Positions 44,991-54,694 of a stretch of DNA of 64,000 nt are shown here, piece by piece. Position numbers and translations under genes: made by a program. The notes under the pieces are model-generated. The model saw only the letters and a list, made by a program, of their open reading frames with translations, did no database searches and had not been told where the DNA came from. Numbering within the stretch: the stretch's first letter is position 1; every line of letters starts with the position of its first letter. Source of the DNA: Maricaulis maris. GTDB lineage: Bacteria > Pseudomonadota > Alphaproteobacteria > Caulobacterales > Maricaulaceae. The stretch lies in NCBI RefSeq assembly GCF_036322705.1, contig NZ_AP027270.1, positions 986,501 through 1,050,500 on the forward strand, written 5' to 3'.

Positions 44991-46313
44991 ATGGCGCGGC
45001 GGACAGAGGATGATGACGGCGTTGCCGTGCCGCGCGGGCGGCTGAACCGGCTGGCCCGCCTGGCCGGTGTTGCCACCACGATCGGGGCTGACATGGTCGG
45101 TGGTCGGCTGCGGGCCGCGGCAAGCGGACGCAAAGTCGATATGCGGACCCTCGCGCTCAGCCCAGCCAACGCCTTGCGGTTGACGCGCGAACTGGCGCAG
45201 ATGCGCGGCGCGGCCATGAAGGTCGGCCAGCTTTTGTCCATGGATGCCGGCGAACTCCTGCCACCTGAATTCGCCGAGGTGCTGGCTCGTCTGCGGGCCG
45301 ATGCTCGGCCTATGCCGCCGCAACAACTCAAAGCCGTCCTCGACCGCGCCTGGGGGGCGGGCTGGCTGAAACGCTTCCAGAGCTTTGAGCCCCGCCCGCT
45401 GGCGGCGGCCTCGATCGGACAGGTGCACCGGGCCCGCACCCGCGATGGCCGCGACCTCGCCATCAAGGTCCAGTTTCCCGGCGTGCGCGAGAGCATCGAC
45501 AGCGATGTTGACAATATCGGCTCGCTGATCCGCCTCTCGGGCATCCTGCCGGACCGGCTCGCGCTTGATCCACTGCTCGATGCCGCAAAGGCTCAGCTAC
45601 GCGAGGAGGCGGATTATCTGGCTGAAGCGGATGCGCTGGCGGATTTCCGGACGGCCCTTGACGATGCCCCTGAATTCCTCATTCCGGCCCCGGCCCCGGA
45701 CCTGATCCGCCCCGAAGTCCTGGCGATGGATTTCATCCCGTCCGAGCCGCTCGAAAGCCTGGTCGACGCTTCCCAGGCGGTTCGTGACGAGGTGGCCACA
45801 CGTCTGTTCGCGCTGCTCTTTCGGGAGGTGTTCGCGCTGGGGCGGATTCAGTCCGACCCGAACCTCGCCAATTACCGCCATGACCCGGAGACCGGACGTC
45901 TCGTCCTGCTCGATTTCGGCGCCGTGCGGCATCTCCCGGACGTGCTAGTTGACGGCTATCGCCGCCTGCTGCGCGCAGGAATGCAGGGCGACAGCGCGGC
46001 GCTGGAAGCGGCGGCCCGGGGGATCGGCTATCTGGAAGACGCGACACCGCACGAACAGGTCGCGCTGCTGGTGCCCATGCTGGCAGCGGCGACCGAGCCC
46101 TTGCGCGTACCGGGCGCATTCGACTTTGCCGCCACGGACCTGGCCCAGCGCATGCGCGATGATGGCATGGTGCTGGGTCTCGACGCGGGCTACCGCCATC
46201 TGCCGCCGATCGATGCCCTTTACCTGCACCGCAAGTTCGGCGGCCTCTATCTGCTGGCGCGCCGCCTCCGGGCAACGGTCGACATACGCGGCCTGTTGAC
46301 GCCCTACCTTTGA
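44991..46313 (+). CDS. ABC1/UbiB-family atypical kinase
   Basis: This 440-residue protein has the ABC1 signature: the KxGQ segment AAMKVGQLLSMDAGELLPPEF, the A-rich loop AAASIGQVHRARTRDGRDLA, IKVQFPGV and later HRDP-equivalent SDPNLANYRH with DFGAVRHLP (DFG). UbiB/COQ8 members are ATPases needed in ubiquinone synthesis; this one may be the paralogue rather than UbiB itself. It has no C-terminal UbiB membrane helices. The ATG at 44991 follows GGAGAGCACCAGG. Confidence 0.9.
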   Translation: MARRTEDDDGVAVPRGRLNRLARLAGVATTIGADMVGGRLRAAASGRKVDMRTLALSPANALRLTRELAQMRGAAMKVGQLLSMDAGELLPPEFAEVLARLRADARPMPPQQLKAVLDRAWGAGWLKRFQSFEPRPLAAASIGQVHRARTRDGRDLAIKVQFPGVRESIDSDVDNIGSLIRLSGILPDRLALDPLLDAAKAQLREEADYLAEADALADFRTALDDAPEFLIPAPAPDLIRPEVLAMDFIPSEPLESLVDASQAVRDEVATRLFALLFREVFALGRIQSDPNLANYRHDPETGRLVLLDFGAVRHLPDVLVDGYRRLLRAGMQGDSAALEAAARGIGYLEDATPHEQVALLVPMLAAATEPLRVPGAFDFAATDLAQRMRDDGMVLGLDAGYRHLPPIDALYLHRKFGGLYLLARRLRATVDIRGLLTPYL

Positions 46314-46331
46314 GGCCGCGGCGATCGGCCG

Positions 46332-47762
46332 TCAGTGCTGCGCCGCGCGCCGCAGTCTTGGGCTGTAAGCGATGGCAAGCCGCAACAATGCCCACAGGAG
46401 GCCGGTCACCGCGCTGGCGATCAGGACAAGGACAAGGTCGGGTTGGTAAAGGCCCAGTGTCGACAGGGTGACACCGAACAGCCGCGGGATGAGGTAGACG
46501 AAGGTCCAGGCCATGGCGGTGATCGCCAGCAGTGGAAACCACAGGCTGAACAAGCCGGCGAGCCCCGACTTTGCCCGCAGACCCGAGCGCAGCCAGACGC
46601 TTGCGATTATCCCGGCGACGAAGATGAAGGGCAGGATCACCAGCGGCACAAACAATGCCTGACGCCAGATCAGACCGCCGGCGCTTTCGTAGGCCTGGCC
46701 CAGCCCGAGGGTCGCGGTGCCGGACAACAGGTCTGCCGTTTCACCAAAGCCCATGCCGCTGCCGGCGTTGACGAGAACGACCACTGCGCGCGGCTCCGAG
46801 CGCGACAGGGCGGCGATGGTTTCAACGCCCGGAGTGACGCCGGTGTGGTAGGCTGTATCAGCGGCCTCATTGATGAACCAGCCAAACCCGTAATGGGGTG
46901 AGACCGGGCCGGCGGGACGGAGCATCAGGGCCTTGCTTTCGGCGCTGATGAGATCGTCTTGACCATTTGTCATGAAGCCGAGATAGCGGGCGACGTCGGC
47001 GGCGCTGGCGACAATCCCGCCGGCCGGCGCTCCACTGGCCGGGAGGCTGCGACCGGTGAGGGGACGTTTTGTGCCAAACCAGGGGAGGTGGCCGACGGCC
47101 ACGTCATCATGGTAGCGGTCATCGGCAACAAAGCTGTCGGCCATGCCTGCCGGTTCGAGAATGTGCGTCTCGACATAGTCGGCATAGTCCTCACCACTGA
47201 CCGTTTCGATCAGTGCGCCGAGGATCAGATAATTGGCGTTCGAATATTGCCAGCGGCTGCCGGCGCTGGCGGTCGGCGTGGCCAGTGCCAATTGCCGGAC
47301 CCGGCCGGTGAGGGTGTTGTCAGCCTGCGCCTGACCGGTCTGGAATGCATTCCCCTGCAAGGTGGAATACCCACTGGTATGGCTCAGAAGCTGACGGATC
47401 GTGATTGGCGCACCGGCTTGTCCGGCGAAGCTTTCGAGGTAATCGACGATCGGTGCATCCAGCGCGACATCACCGGCTTCGACCAGCTGCATCACGGCCA
47501 GCGCCGTAAAGCTCTTGGAGATTGATCCCAGCAGAAAGGGCGTGTCGGGCGTCAACGTTTGGCCGCTGCCCGCCAGGCGCTCGCCGCGCGCGCCGCTTTG
47601 AAGCTCTCCATCGTCAATCATCGCCCAGGCCAGACCGGGAGCTGCCGAGGCGGGCAGGGCCTGATCGATGAAATCCTCGAGGACCCGGACCTCCCGGCCG
47701 TCCTGAGCGGACGCACCGGCGCTGGTCAAAGCGACGAGCAGGATGAGCGCCCTGCGCCACAT
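46332..47762 (-). CDS. Beta-lactamase-like serine hydrolase with C-terminal membrane helices
   Basis: This 476-residue protein begins at 47762 with a signal peptide (MWRRALILLVALTSAGASA). It has the serine hydrolase triad motifs SISKSFTALAVM (SxxK), QYSNANYLILG (YxN) and YHTGVTPGVETI (HTG in place of KTG). After about residue 330 come four hydrophobic helices (e.g. LFVPLVILPFIFVAGIIASVW). Such penicillin-binding-protein-like hydrolases are often esterases or D-amino-acid peptidases. The membrane tail anchors it, presumably with the hydrolase domain in the periplasm. Resistance function should not be assumed. Confidence 0.85.
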   Translation of the reverse strand: MWRRALILLVALTSAGASAQDGREVRVLEDFIDQALPASAAPGLAWAMIDDGELQSGARGERLAGSGQTLTPDTPFLLGSISKSFTALAVMQLVEAGDVALDAPIVDYLESFAGQAGAPITIRQLLSHTSGYSTLQGNAFQTGQAQADNTLTGRVRQLALATPTASAGSRWQYSNANYLILGALIETVSGEDYADYVETHILEPAGMADSFVADDRYHDDVAVGHLPWFGTKRPLTGRSLPASGAPAGGIVASAADVARYLGFMTNGQDDLISAESKALMLRPAGPVSPHYGFGWFINEAADTAYHTGVTPGVETIAALSRSEPRAVVVLVNAGSGMGFGETADLLSGTATLGLGQAYESAGGLIWRQALFVPLVILPFIFVAGIIASVWLRSGLRAKSGLAGLFSLWFPLLAITAMAWTFVYLIPRLFGVTLSTLGLYQPDLVLVLIASAVTGLLWALLRLAIAYSPRLRRAAQH

Positions 47763-48162
47763 GGAAATCCCCTTCTTCAGGCGAGTGTTTGTACGATCCA
47801 TCGTCACGAGCAATCGCGGCAGACCAATATCCGCTATTTGGCAAAAACAGGCCACCGGGGCTTGTGCATTCGATTGCCGCCTTGTCGGCCAGCAGGTCCG
47901 ACCCGGGCAAGCCCTTCATGGTGACCTGTGCGTCGCGTTCGCGGTGTGACGGTGGGGCAGGGAGGAGGATACGGTCGAAATCGGGCAGTTCATCTCCCTA
48001 TCCAGCCTCTTCCTACCCCTCGACTGCCGGGATCGACCAGCGCCATGCGCCATGGCGATGTCGGTGCTTTCCTGCCCAGAGAATGCCCTGATTTCGACTT
48101 GTCGTTGTCGCTTACCCCGCTCACTCTGGGCGTTGAGGGATTTGGGACCGGAAGGGGATCTC
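47763..48162. other. 400 bp gap between divergent genes
   Basis: This is the shared promoter region of the serine hydrolase (minus) and the VWA lipoprotein (plus). Short frames inside lack start signals or family likeness. No operator or promoter element could be identified with confidence. Confidence 0.5.
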
Positions 48163-49836
48163 ATGAAACGCGTACTTTTGATCAGTGTCGCGGGCCTGGC
48201 CATGCTGGCCGCCTGCTCCACGTCGGATGAAGCCGAGTCCAATCCGCCCTATTGGTCTCCGGACTATGTACCGCCAACACCGCCGCCACCTGCGCCTCCG
48301 CCGCCGGCTATGGCCGAGATGGTCACCGTCACGGGGTCGCGGCTGCGCAGCGCCGATGTCTATGGCGCGATGGCGCCGGTCACCAACCCGCAGCAAACTG
48401 TTGACCGGGAACGTTATGAGGATGTCAATCCCAATCCGGTGTTGTCCACGGTCGACGAGCCGGTCTCGACCTTCTCGATCGATGTCGATACGGCGAGTTA
48501 TTCACTTGTCCGCAACTCGCTCGAATTCGGCCAATTGCCCCCGACCGACGCCGTGCGGATCGAGGAGATGGTCAATTATTTCGACTATGATTACGCCCTG
48601 CCGTCCGGACCGGACGAGCCGTTCGCAACCCATGTGACCGTCACTCCGACACCGTGGAATGCCGATACCCAGCTCTTGCATATCGGCATCCAGGGCTATG
48701 AGATCATTCCGGACGAGCGACCGCGTGCCAATCTGGTCTTCCTGATCGATGTCTCCGGCTCGATGAATGCGCCCGACAAACTGCCGCTGGCGATCCAGGC
48801 CATGCACATGCTGGTCGACGAGCTGGAGCCCGACGATACGGTTGCCCTCGTTGTTTATGCCGGTGCTGCCGGTGCTGTGCTCGAGCCGACCGCGGCGCGC
48901 AATGCGCGTGAAATTCACCGGGCACTGGACCGGCTGAGCGCGGGTGGCTCGACCGCTGGCGGGGCCGGTCTCGCGCTGGCCTATGATCTCGCCGAACAGA
49001 ATTTCGACGAGGACGCGGTCAACCGGGTGATGTTGCTCACCGACGGCGATTTCAATGTCGGGGTGACCCAGGACGAGCGGCTCGAGGACTTTGTCGCCCG
49101 CAAGCGCGAGAGCGGCATCTATCTGTCGGTGATGGGCTTTGGTCGCGGCAATTACAACGACCAGATGATGCAGACCATCGCCCAGGCCGGCAACGGCACG
49201 GCGGCCTATATCGACAGCCGCCAGGAAGCTCGGCGCATGCTGGTCGAGGAGAGTTTCTCCGCGCTCTTCCCGATCGCCAATGACGTCAAGATCCAGATCG
49301 AGTTCAACCCGGCGCGGGTCGCCGAGTATCGCCTGATCGGCTACGAAACGCGGCTTCTGGATCGGGCCGACTTCAACAATGATGCGGTGGATGCCGGCGA
49401 GGTCGGATCTGGCCATGCGGTAACGGCGATTTACGAGATCGCGGCGCCGGGCTCGGAAGGCGTGCTGATGGACCCGCTGCGCTATGGCGGCGGCGCCTCG
49501 GTCGAGCCGGACCTCGCAGGTGAGTTCGGCTTTCTGCGCCTGCGCTATAAGCGTCCCGGCGAGGATGACAGCCGGCTGATCGAGCGCCCCATCACTGCGT
49601 CCGATGCGGTTTCCGACTTTGGCGATGCGCCGCAGGAGGCCCGCTTCTCGATCGCCGTCGCTGGCTTTGCCCAGCGGCTGCGCGGCGACAGTTATCTTGC
49701 CGAGGGGTATGACTGGGACGCGATCCGGCAAACCGCGGCGGGCGCCGTGGGGGAGGACAGCTTCGGCTATCGCGCCGAATTCCTCGACCTGGTTGATCTT
49801 GCAGCCGCCGCCGATGCGGCACGCGACAAGCCCTGA
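48163..49836 (+). CDS. VWA-domain lipoprotein (YfbK-like)
   Basis: This 557-residue lipoprotein has the lipobox AGLAMLAAC at Cys18 and a Pro-rich linker. A short motif MVTVTGSRLRSADVYG resembles the start of a TonB plug. The conserved segment FSIDVDTASYSLVRNSL follows, and then a VWA domain with the MIDAS motif FLIDVSGSMN (DxSxS) and LLTDGDFNVG. The C-terminal DUF3520-like part ends it. Related proteins of unknown role occur widely in Gram-negative bacteria; metal-dependent binding of a protein partner is expected. The ATG at 48163 follows GGAAGGGGATCTC. Confidence 0.88.
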   Translation: MKRVLLISVAGLAMLAACSTSDEAESNPPYWSPDYVPPTPPPPAPPPPAMAEMVTVTGSRLRSADVYGAMAPVTNPQQTVDRERYEDVNPNPVLSTVDEPVSTFSIDVDTASYSLVRNSLEFGQLPPTDAVRIEEMVNYFDYDYALPSGPDEPFATHVTVTPTPWNADTQLLHIGIQGYEIIPDERPRANLVFLIDVSGSMNAPDKLPLAIQAMHMLVDELEPDDTVALVVYAGAAGAVLEPTAARNAREIHRALDRLSAGGSTAGGAGLALAYDLAEQNFDEDAVNRVMLLTDGDFNVGVTQDERLEDFVARKRESGIYLSVMGFGRGNYNDQMMQTIAQAGNGTAAYIDSRQEARRMLVEESFSALFPIANDVKIQIEFNPARVAEYRLIGYETRLLDRADFNNDAVDAGEVGSGHAVTAIYEIAAPGSEGVLMDPLRYGGGASVEPDLAGEFGFLRLRYKRPGEDDSRLIERPITASDAVSDFGDAPQEARFSIAVAGFAQRLRGDSYLAEGYDWDAIRQTAAGAVGEDSFGYRAEFLDLVDLAAAADAARDKP

Positions 49837-49862
49837 GGTCATTGGCCCGGGCAACAACGAAA

Positions 49863-49897
49863 AGAGCCGCGTCCCGGGGGACGCGGCTCTTCTTGTT
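49863..49897. terminator. Bidirectional Rho-independent terminator
   Basis: A 12-bp stem, AGAGCCGCGTCC / GGACGCGGCTCT, has TCTTGTTTC on the plus side and TTTTCGTTG on the minus side. It separates the VWA gene from the converging TonB receptor gene. Confidence 0.8.
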
Positions 49898-49920
49898 TCA
49901 GGCGCAAACCCTGTCCGGCG

Positions 49921-52416
49921 CTATTCGCCGAACTGGTAGTAGAAACGCACGCCGAAGGTCCGCGGCGGGGCCACATTGGCGTAGTGGCTGCGAACAACCG
50001 CACCATTGATGGTCTGGTTGGAGAGCGCCGTGCCGCGAATACCGGTCTCGATATACTCATTGCCGATATTGTTGATGAACAGCGTCGCACCCCAGTCACC
50101 GGCGTCGTAGTTGATCGAGCCATTGGCGACGACATAGCTGTCCAGCGTGGTGCTGCTGCCCCGGCCACCGGTCCGGGTCAGGATGTCGCCCGTGTAGGAG
50201 ACGCCGAAATTGTAGTTCAGCTGGGCGCCGCCCTCGAGGTCCATCGTGTAGCGGGCAAAGGCCGAGGCCTGGGTCTCGGGAGAACCGGGCAGACGGTCAC
50301 CGGATTCGCCGTTCTCGAAGGCCGAGCCGAAGCCCGGTGTCGTGATCGTGCGGATCAGGAAGGGCACGTCGGCTGTAAGTTCCGACTGGGTGAAGGAGTA
50401 GGTCCCGCGCACTTCGAAATTATGCGCAACCTGCCAGGAGCCTTGCAGCTCGAAGCCCTTCGATTCAGCACCGGCGGCGTTGACCGTAATCGGGATATTG
50501 GCGTTCACCGTGGCCGAGGAGACCTGCGGATCGGTCCATTCGACCAGGAAGATGGCGCCGTTCAGCGTGATCGCGCCACCGGCCCAGGTCGTTTTGGCTC
50601 CGAGCTCGTAATTGGTCGTCTGGTCCGGGCCGAACTGGCGCTCGTCGAACTGGGCGATATCGCCGGGATTGGGTCCGTATTGCTGGCCCGGTGCGAGGGC
50701 GCAGGCGCCCTGGGTCGCCAGCGGATCGAAGGCCGGGCAAGGGCCGAGGCCGTTCGAGGCGCCGATACGGTAACCTTCAGAGACCGTGAAGTAGGCCAGG
50801 ATCTCGTCGCTGAGGTCATAGGCAATGTTGAACTTGTAGAGGAAACCGTCATCCGACTGCGCCAGTGCCGGATCGAAGGCGAGATCGCGGATCTCGCTCA
50901 GCGTCAGCGGGGTGTAGGTCGGAGCTTCAAAGAGCGGGAAGTCCACGGTCGAGACCGACTCCAGCTCGTACTCGTAGTAGCGACCGCCAACCGTGATCGA
51001 CAGGCGATCGGTGATGTCCCAGCCCAGCTCGCCGAAAAGAGCACTCTCGGTCAGCTGCGTGTTGGAGGTCGAGAAATACTCCAGGTCGGTTGGGTTTTCG
51101 GTCAGGCCGAAGGCGAAATTATCATTCACATAGGCGGCGTAGTTCGGCGTGAACTCGCTTGAGTTGCTGACGAATTCCGCCTTGTTGTAATAGGCGCCGA
51201 TGATCCAGTTAAACTGGCTCTCATAGGTCGAGACGAGGCGGAGTTCCTGGTTGAAGAACTCGTCTTCACCCTGCTCGCGGGTGAAAGCGGTGAAGTTCGG
51301 GAAGCTCTCATAGGAGTATTCCAGCGAGATCAGCAGGTCGGTCTGGTCGCGCTGACCGTCTTCCTCATAGGTACCGAAACCGGTCGCCGAGGTCAGCTCG
51401 GCAAAGCCAAGGTCGGCGGTCAGCTCAATCGCGAGAAGCTGGTTGTCGCGCTCGATCGGCTCCAGCACGCGCAGCGCTGACTCGTAGGCACCCGCCTGGA
51501 TCGGCGAACGGCGCGAGGAGATCTGGCGCCCTTCGATGTCCTGGAACTGGAAGTAATAGGTGGCGGTCGCGTCGAGCCAGTCGGTCGGTGCCCAGCGTGC
51601 GGCGAGGCGCCCCGACACGGCTTCTTCGCCATCGGCATCATTGACTGGCGCCAGGTTGGCGGCGACGTCAGCCGGGTCATTGAAATCCGGGTTCGGGTTT
51701 GAGACACCCGGCGTGCGGACCCGGTAGGAATAATCCGTGAAGCCACTGTCATGCAGGACATCAACCGAGCCGCGCACCGCGAACGTGTCGGAGACCGCGT
51801 GGTTGAAGGTGAAGCCGATATCGGCAGAGGGGGAGCCGGCTTCCTGGTACTGGTAGAAGGAGGAGCGGATCTGCAGCATGTTGCTGTCGAAGTCCGGACG
51901 GTTCGGCAGGTAGCGGATCGCGCCGCCCAGCGTTCCGGCACCGTAGAGCGTGCCTTGCGGCCCGAGCAGGACTTCGACGCGCTCAAGATCGTTCAGCTTG
52001 AGGTCAATGAAGAGCGGGATTTCGCCGAGATAGGTCGCGACCGTGCCGCCGCCATCATTATTGCCGTCACCGGAATTGATCGGGTCGGCGTTGAGGCCAC
52101 GGACAATGATCGGGTTGCCCTGACGGCCACCGCGATCAACAATGTTGATACCCGGAACATAGGCAAGGGCGTCAGCAAGATCTTCAAAGCCTTGTTCTTC
52201 GATCTGGGCGCCGCCGATGGCCGCAATATTGAGTGGCACGTCCTGGACAGTCTCGGAGCGGCGCGTTGCCGTGACAACGATGACGTCTTGGGAAGTTGTG
52301 CCTGTCTCTTGTGCTTGTGCGCTACCAATTGTCGCCATGCCGGCCAGCGGCAGGGCAAGCACACTGATCGAACAAGCAAGGCGCGAGCGAAGTGTTGCTT
52401 TGGATTTTGCGGCCAT
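49921..52416 (-). CDS. TonB-dependent outer-membrane receptor
   Basis: This 831-residue protein has a signal peptide (ISVLALPLAGMATIGSAQAQ), a plug domain beginning DVIVVTATRRSETVQDVPLN, LADALAYVPGINIV and NPIIVRGLNADPI, and the EVLLGPQGTLYGAGTLGGAI barrel entry. It ends FGVRFYYQFGE. I chose the ATG at 52416 with GGAGAACCC upstream; a start at 52452 is possible. The type is common in sphingomonads and Caulobacterales. The ligand is not evident. A TPR-sulfotransferase gene diverges from it. Confidence 0.9.
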   Translation of the reverse strand: MAAKSKATLRSRLACSISVLALPLAGMATIGSAQAQETGTTSQDVIVVTATRRSETVQDVPLNIAAIGGAQIEEQGFEDLADALAYVPGINIVDRGGRQGNPIIVRGLNADPINSGDGNNDGGGTVATYLGEIPLFIDLKLNDLERVEVLLGPQGTLYGAGTLGGAIRYLPNRPDFDSNMLQIRSSFYQYQEAGSPSADIGFTFNHAVSDTFAVRGSVDVLHDSGFTDYSYRVRTPGVSNPNPDFNDPADVAANLAPVNDADGEEAVSGRLAARWAPTDWLDATATYYFQFQDIEGRQISSRRSPIQAGAYESALRVLEPIERDNQLLAIELTADLGFAELTSATGFGTYEEDGQRDQTDLLISLEYSYESFPNFTAFTREQGEDEFFNQELRLVSTYESQFNWIIGAYYNKAEFVSNSSEFTPNYAAYVNDNFAFGLTENPTDLEYFSTSNTQLTESALFGELGWDITDRLSITVGGRYYEYELESVSTVDFPLFEAPTYTPLTLSEIRDLAFDPALAQSDDGFLYKFNIAYDLSDEILAYFTVSEGYRIGASNGLGPCPAFDPLATQGACALAPGQQYGPNPGDIAQFDERQFGPDQTTNYELGAKTTWAGGAITLNGAIFLVEWTDPQVSSATVNANIPITVNAAGAESKGFELQGSWQVAHNFEVRGTYSFTQSELTADVPFLIRTITTPGFGSAFENGESGDRLPGSPETQASAFARYTMDLEGGAQLNYNFGVSYTGDILTRTGGRGSSTTLDSYVVANGSINYDAGDWGATLFINNIGNEYIETGIRGTALSNQTINGAVVRSHYANVAPPRTFGVRFYYQFGE

Positions 52417-52611
52417 GATTGGGTTCTCCGAAGGAAATTGTGCGTTAATCATGGTCTTGTGCGTCCAACGAAAGCAATTGCCAGTGCCTGAATTCCTGTC
52501 ACATTCTTGTGTTATTTTGAGACCTGTTGCGTGCAGGACACGCTGCATCTGCGAAGGGGTTTCGCATATGCAGCAAATTGCCGGATGGAGTTTGCCGATG
52601 GGCCACCTGTC

Positions 52612-54228
52612 ATGAGTTTGCCCCGGCCGGCCGAGTCGCAACTGGCCGCAGCGGCGGAAGCGTTGAGCGCGCGGAACTACCGTGATGCCCATGCGCTGTG
52701 CCTGTCAGTCTTGCAGGCGCATGGACCTCATCCCGAGGCCTTTTTTCTGCTGGGCCTGCTGACGGTTGATCACGACAATCATGCCAAAGCGGTGGAGATT
52801 TTCGACCGGGCCATCGCTGTGGACAACCAGGATCCGCGGCTTCATGCACACCGCGCGAAGTCCCTGTTGGCCTTGCACCGGCGCGACGCGGCCGGAGCGG
52901 CGGCTGCGCGCGCCGCCGAACTCGGCCCGCGCGACGCCCTGACGTTCGACACGATCGGGGTGGTCTTCACCCGTCTGGGTCAGCACAGCTCCGCCATCAA
53001 CCTGTTCGAGGCCGCCGTGAACCAGGACGAGTGCCGTCCGGATTATCATTATAATCTGGCCGCCTCACGTCAGTTCGCCGGAGAGTTCGAGGCTGCCGAG
53101 ACCGCCTATGGCCGCGTGCTTGAGCTGGACCCCGGTCATGTGAAGGCCTTGTCGGCGATCGTCGGTTTGCGAAAGCAGCTCGCGGGTGACAATCGGCTGG
53201 AGGCGCTGATTGCGGCGTTCGGGACCCGGGGGGGCACCGACGAGGAGGCGCAGCTGCATCTCGGGCATGCGATCGCGAAAACGCTCGAGGACCTCGGTCG
53301 CCATGACGAGGCCCTTGCCTGGCTCGGGAAGGCGAAGGCCGGCGTCAGTCAGCGCCGTGGCTATGACCCTGAAAACGACCAGGCTCTCTTCGCGGCCGCC
53401 GCGGCTTCGGTCGGGGAGGCCGGCATGGCCCCGGAGCCGGGCTGGGACAGCGAGCGACCAATTTTCATCGTCGGTCTGCCGCGGACCGGAACCACGCTGG
53501 TGGACCGCATTCTCGGTGCCCACAGCGCCATCCGTCCGGTCGGGGAGCTTTCCAACTTCGCCCTGATCGGCAAGCAGATGGCCGGTACGGCCGGACCCTT
53601 CGTGATGGACGCGGCGACGCTTGAAGCGGCCGGTGCCGTCGATGCCGCGACCTGGGGCAAGGCCTATGAGGAGAGCGTCGCCTCACTGGCCGGTGACGCG
53701 CCGCGCTTCACCGACAAGATGCCGCTCAACCTCATCTGGGCGGGACATATCCACCGGGCCTTGCCGGAAGCCCGCATCATCTGCCTGCGTCGGCACCCGA
53801 TTGATGCCTGCCTCAGCAATTACCGCCAGCTCTTCGCGACCAGTTTTTCCTATTACAACTACGCCTACACGCTGGAAGACTGCGCCCGCTACTACCTGAA
53901 TTTCGACCGGCTCCGCGCCCATTGGGCCGCCACCCTGCCGCCCGAGCGCTATACCGAAATCGCCTATGAGGACGTGGTCGCCGATCTCGACAGCGAAGCG
54001 CGTCGCCTGATCGCCCATTGCGGGTTGGACTGGGAGCCGGCCTGCCTCGATTTTCACACCCAGTCCGGCAGCGTGGCCACGGCCAGCTCGGTCCAGGTCC
54101 GTCAGCCGCTCTATTCCAGCTCGGTCGGTCGATGGAAACGGCACGCCGAAGCTCTCGCGCCGATGCGGGCCATTCTTGAGGCGGGCGGGGTGGTCGATGG
54201 CAATGGAACATGGCTGCGTGGCGTCTGA
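52612..54228 (+). CDS. TPR-repeat protein with sulfotransferase domain
   Basis: This 538-residue protein has an N-terminal TPR region of about 200 residues (helical hairpins such as AFFLLGLLTVDHDNHAKAVE) and a sulfotransferase domain from about residue 283. The PAPS-binding P-loop is IFIVGLPRTGTTLVDRIL, and later ARIICLRRHPIDACLSNYRQL is the 3'-phosphate motif. The start at 52612 gives MSLPRPAESQLAAAAEAL; the upstream frame is weak. It is the same architecture as tetratricopeptide sulfotransferases in many Alphaproteobacteria; the target may be a sugar or peptide. Confidence 0.88.
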   Translation: MSLPRPAESQLAAAAEALSARNYRDAHALCLSVLQAHGPHPEAFFLLGLLTVDHDNHAKAVEIFDRAIAVDNQDPRLHAHRAKSLLALHRRDAAGAAAARAAELGPRDALTFDTIGVVFTRLGQHSSAINLFEAAVNQDECRPDYHYNLAASRQFAGEFEAAETAYGRVLELDPGHVKALSAIVGLRKQLAGDNRLEALIAAFGTRGGTDEEAQLHLGHAIAKTLEDLGRHDEALAWLGKAKAGVSQRRGYDPENDQALFAAAAASVGEAGMAPEPGWDSERPIFIVGLPRTGTTLVDRILGAHSAIRPVGELSNFALIGKQMAGTAGPFVMDAATLEAAGAVDAATWGKAYEESVASLAGDAPRFTDKMPLNLIWAGHIHRALPEARIICLRRHPIDACLSNYRQLFATSFSYYNYAYTLEDCARYYLNFDRLRAHWAATLPPERYTEIAYEDVVADLDSEARRLIAHCGLDWEPACLDFHTQSGSVATASSVQVRQPLYSSSVGRWKRHAEALAPMRAILEAGGVVDGNGTWLRGV

Positions 54229-54283
54229 ACCGGCTACTGGCCAGTCCCGTGAAGCTGTGTAGGATCGCGCTTTCCCGACCGGC

Positions 54284-54323
54284 GCGGGCGTGGCGGAATC
54301 GGTAGACGCAGCAGACTTAAAAT
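54284..54323 (+). tRNA. tRNA-Leu(UAA), 5' half only (split at the anticodon arm)
   Basis: GCGGGCG (acceptor 5' strand), TGGCGGAATCGGTAGACGC (D arm) and GCAGACTTAAAA with the TAA anticodon at 54318-54320 match tRNA-Leu exactly in layout. The next bases are TTCCC, which cannot pair with GCAGA, and no variable arm, T arm or acceptor 3' strand follows. So the gene is interrupted in or just after the anticodon loop. It is probably the left attachment site of an integrated element, with the 3' half outside the window. Confidence 0.82.
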
Positions 54324-54694
54324 TCCCTTCTCACAAGTACCTAGGTAGACACAATTTGCCCCTGATCCTCTAGCCGGGAAGGTGGTTTTCTTTCCAAAGC
54401 AAGTTGTTAGGTCGCGACTAAATTTGGAACGATCTCCATTTGTGACGTGACGCGGTGACGCAGGAAGGCATTGTCTCGGAACAATCTGGGAACGGTTGTG
54501 CGGCATTCGCAGCAGCACCGTAGGCGCTTGGCACTGATCGCCAGGACTCCTTCTGACACCCCCATGTGACCAAGATCACATCCTGAGACCAGCCAAATGG
54601 CTATCTCATGAAAATTCAAAAGGTTGAACGGCTACGAGCTTGCCTAGGGCGGGCGCTTGGTGTCTTCTCAACCTAGAGCATATGGGGCGGATAT
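54324..54694. other. Leader of the integrated island upstream of hsdM
   Basis: About 370 bp of lower-GC DNA with no accepted gene. A short minus frame (54407-54619) has no family likeness. It presumably holds the attachment site and the hsdM promoter. No integrase was seen here. Confidence 0.55.

Noticed and set aside
46332-47762. A true antibiotic-resistance beta-lactamase
   Set aside because: The KTG box is replaced by HTG and there is a four-helix membrane tail, which fits serine hydrolases of other function.
54407-54619. A short minus frame as an integrase remnant of the island
   Set aside because: No tyrosine recombinase motif (R..H..Y) could be seen.
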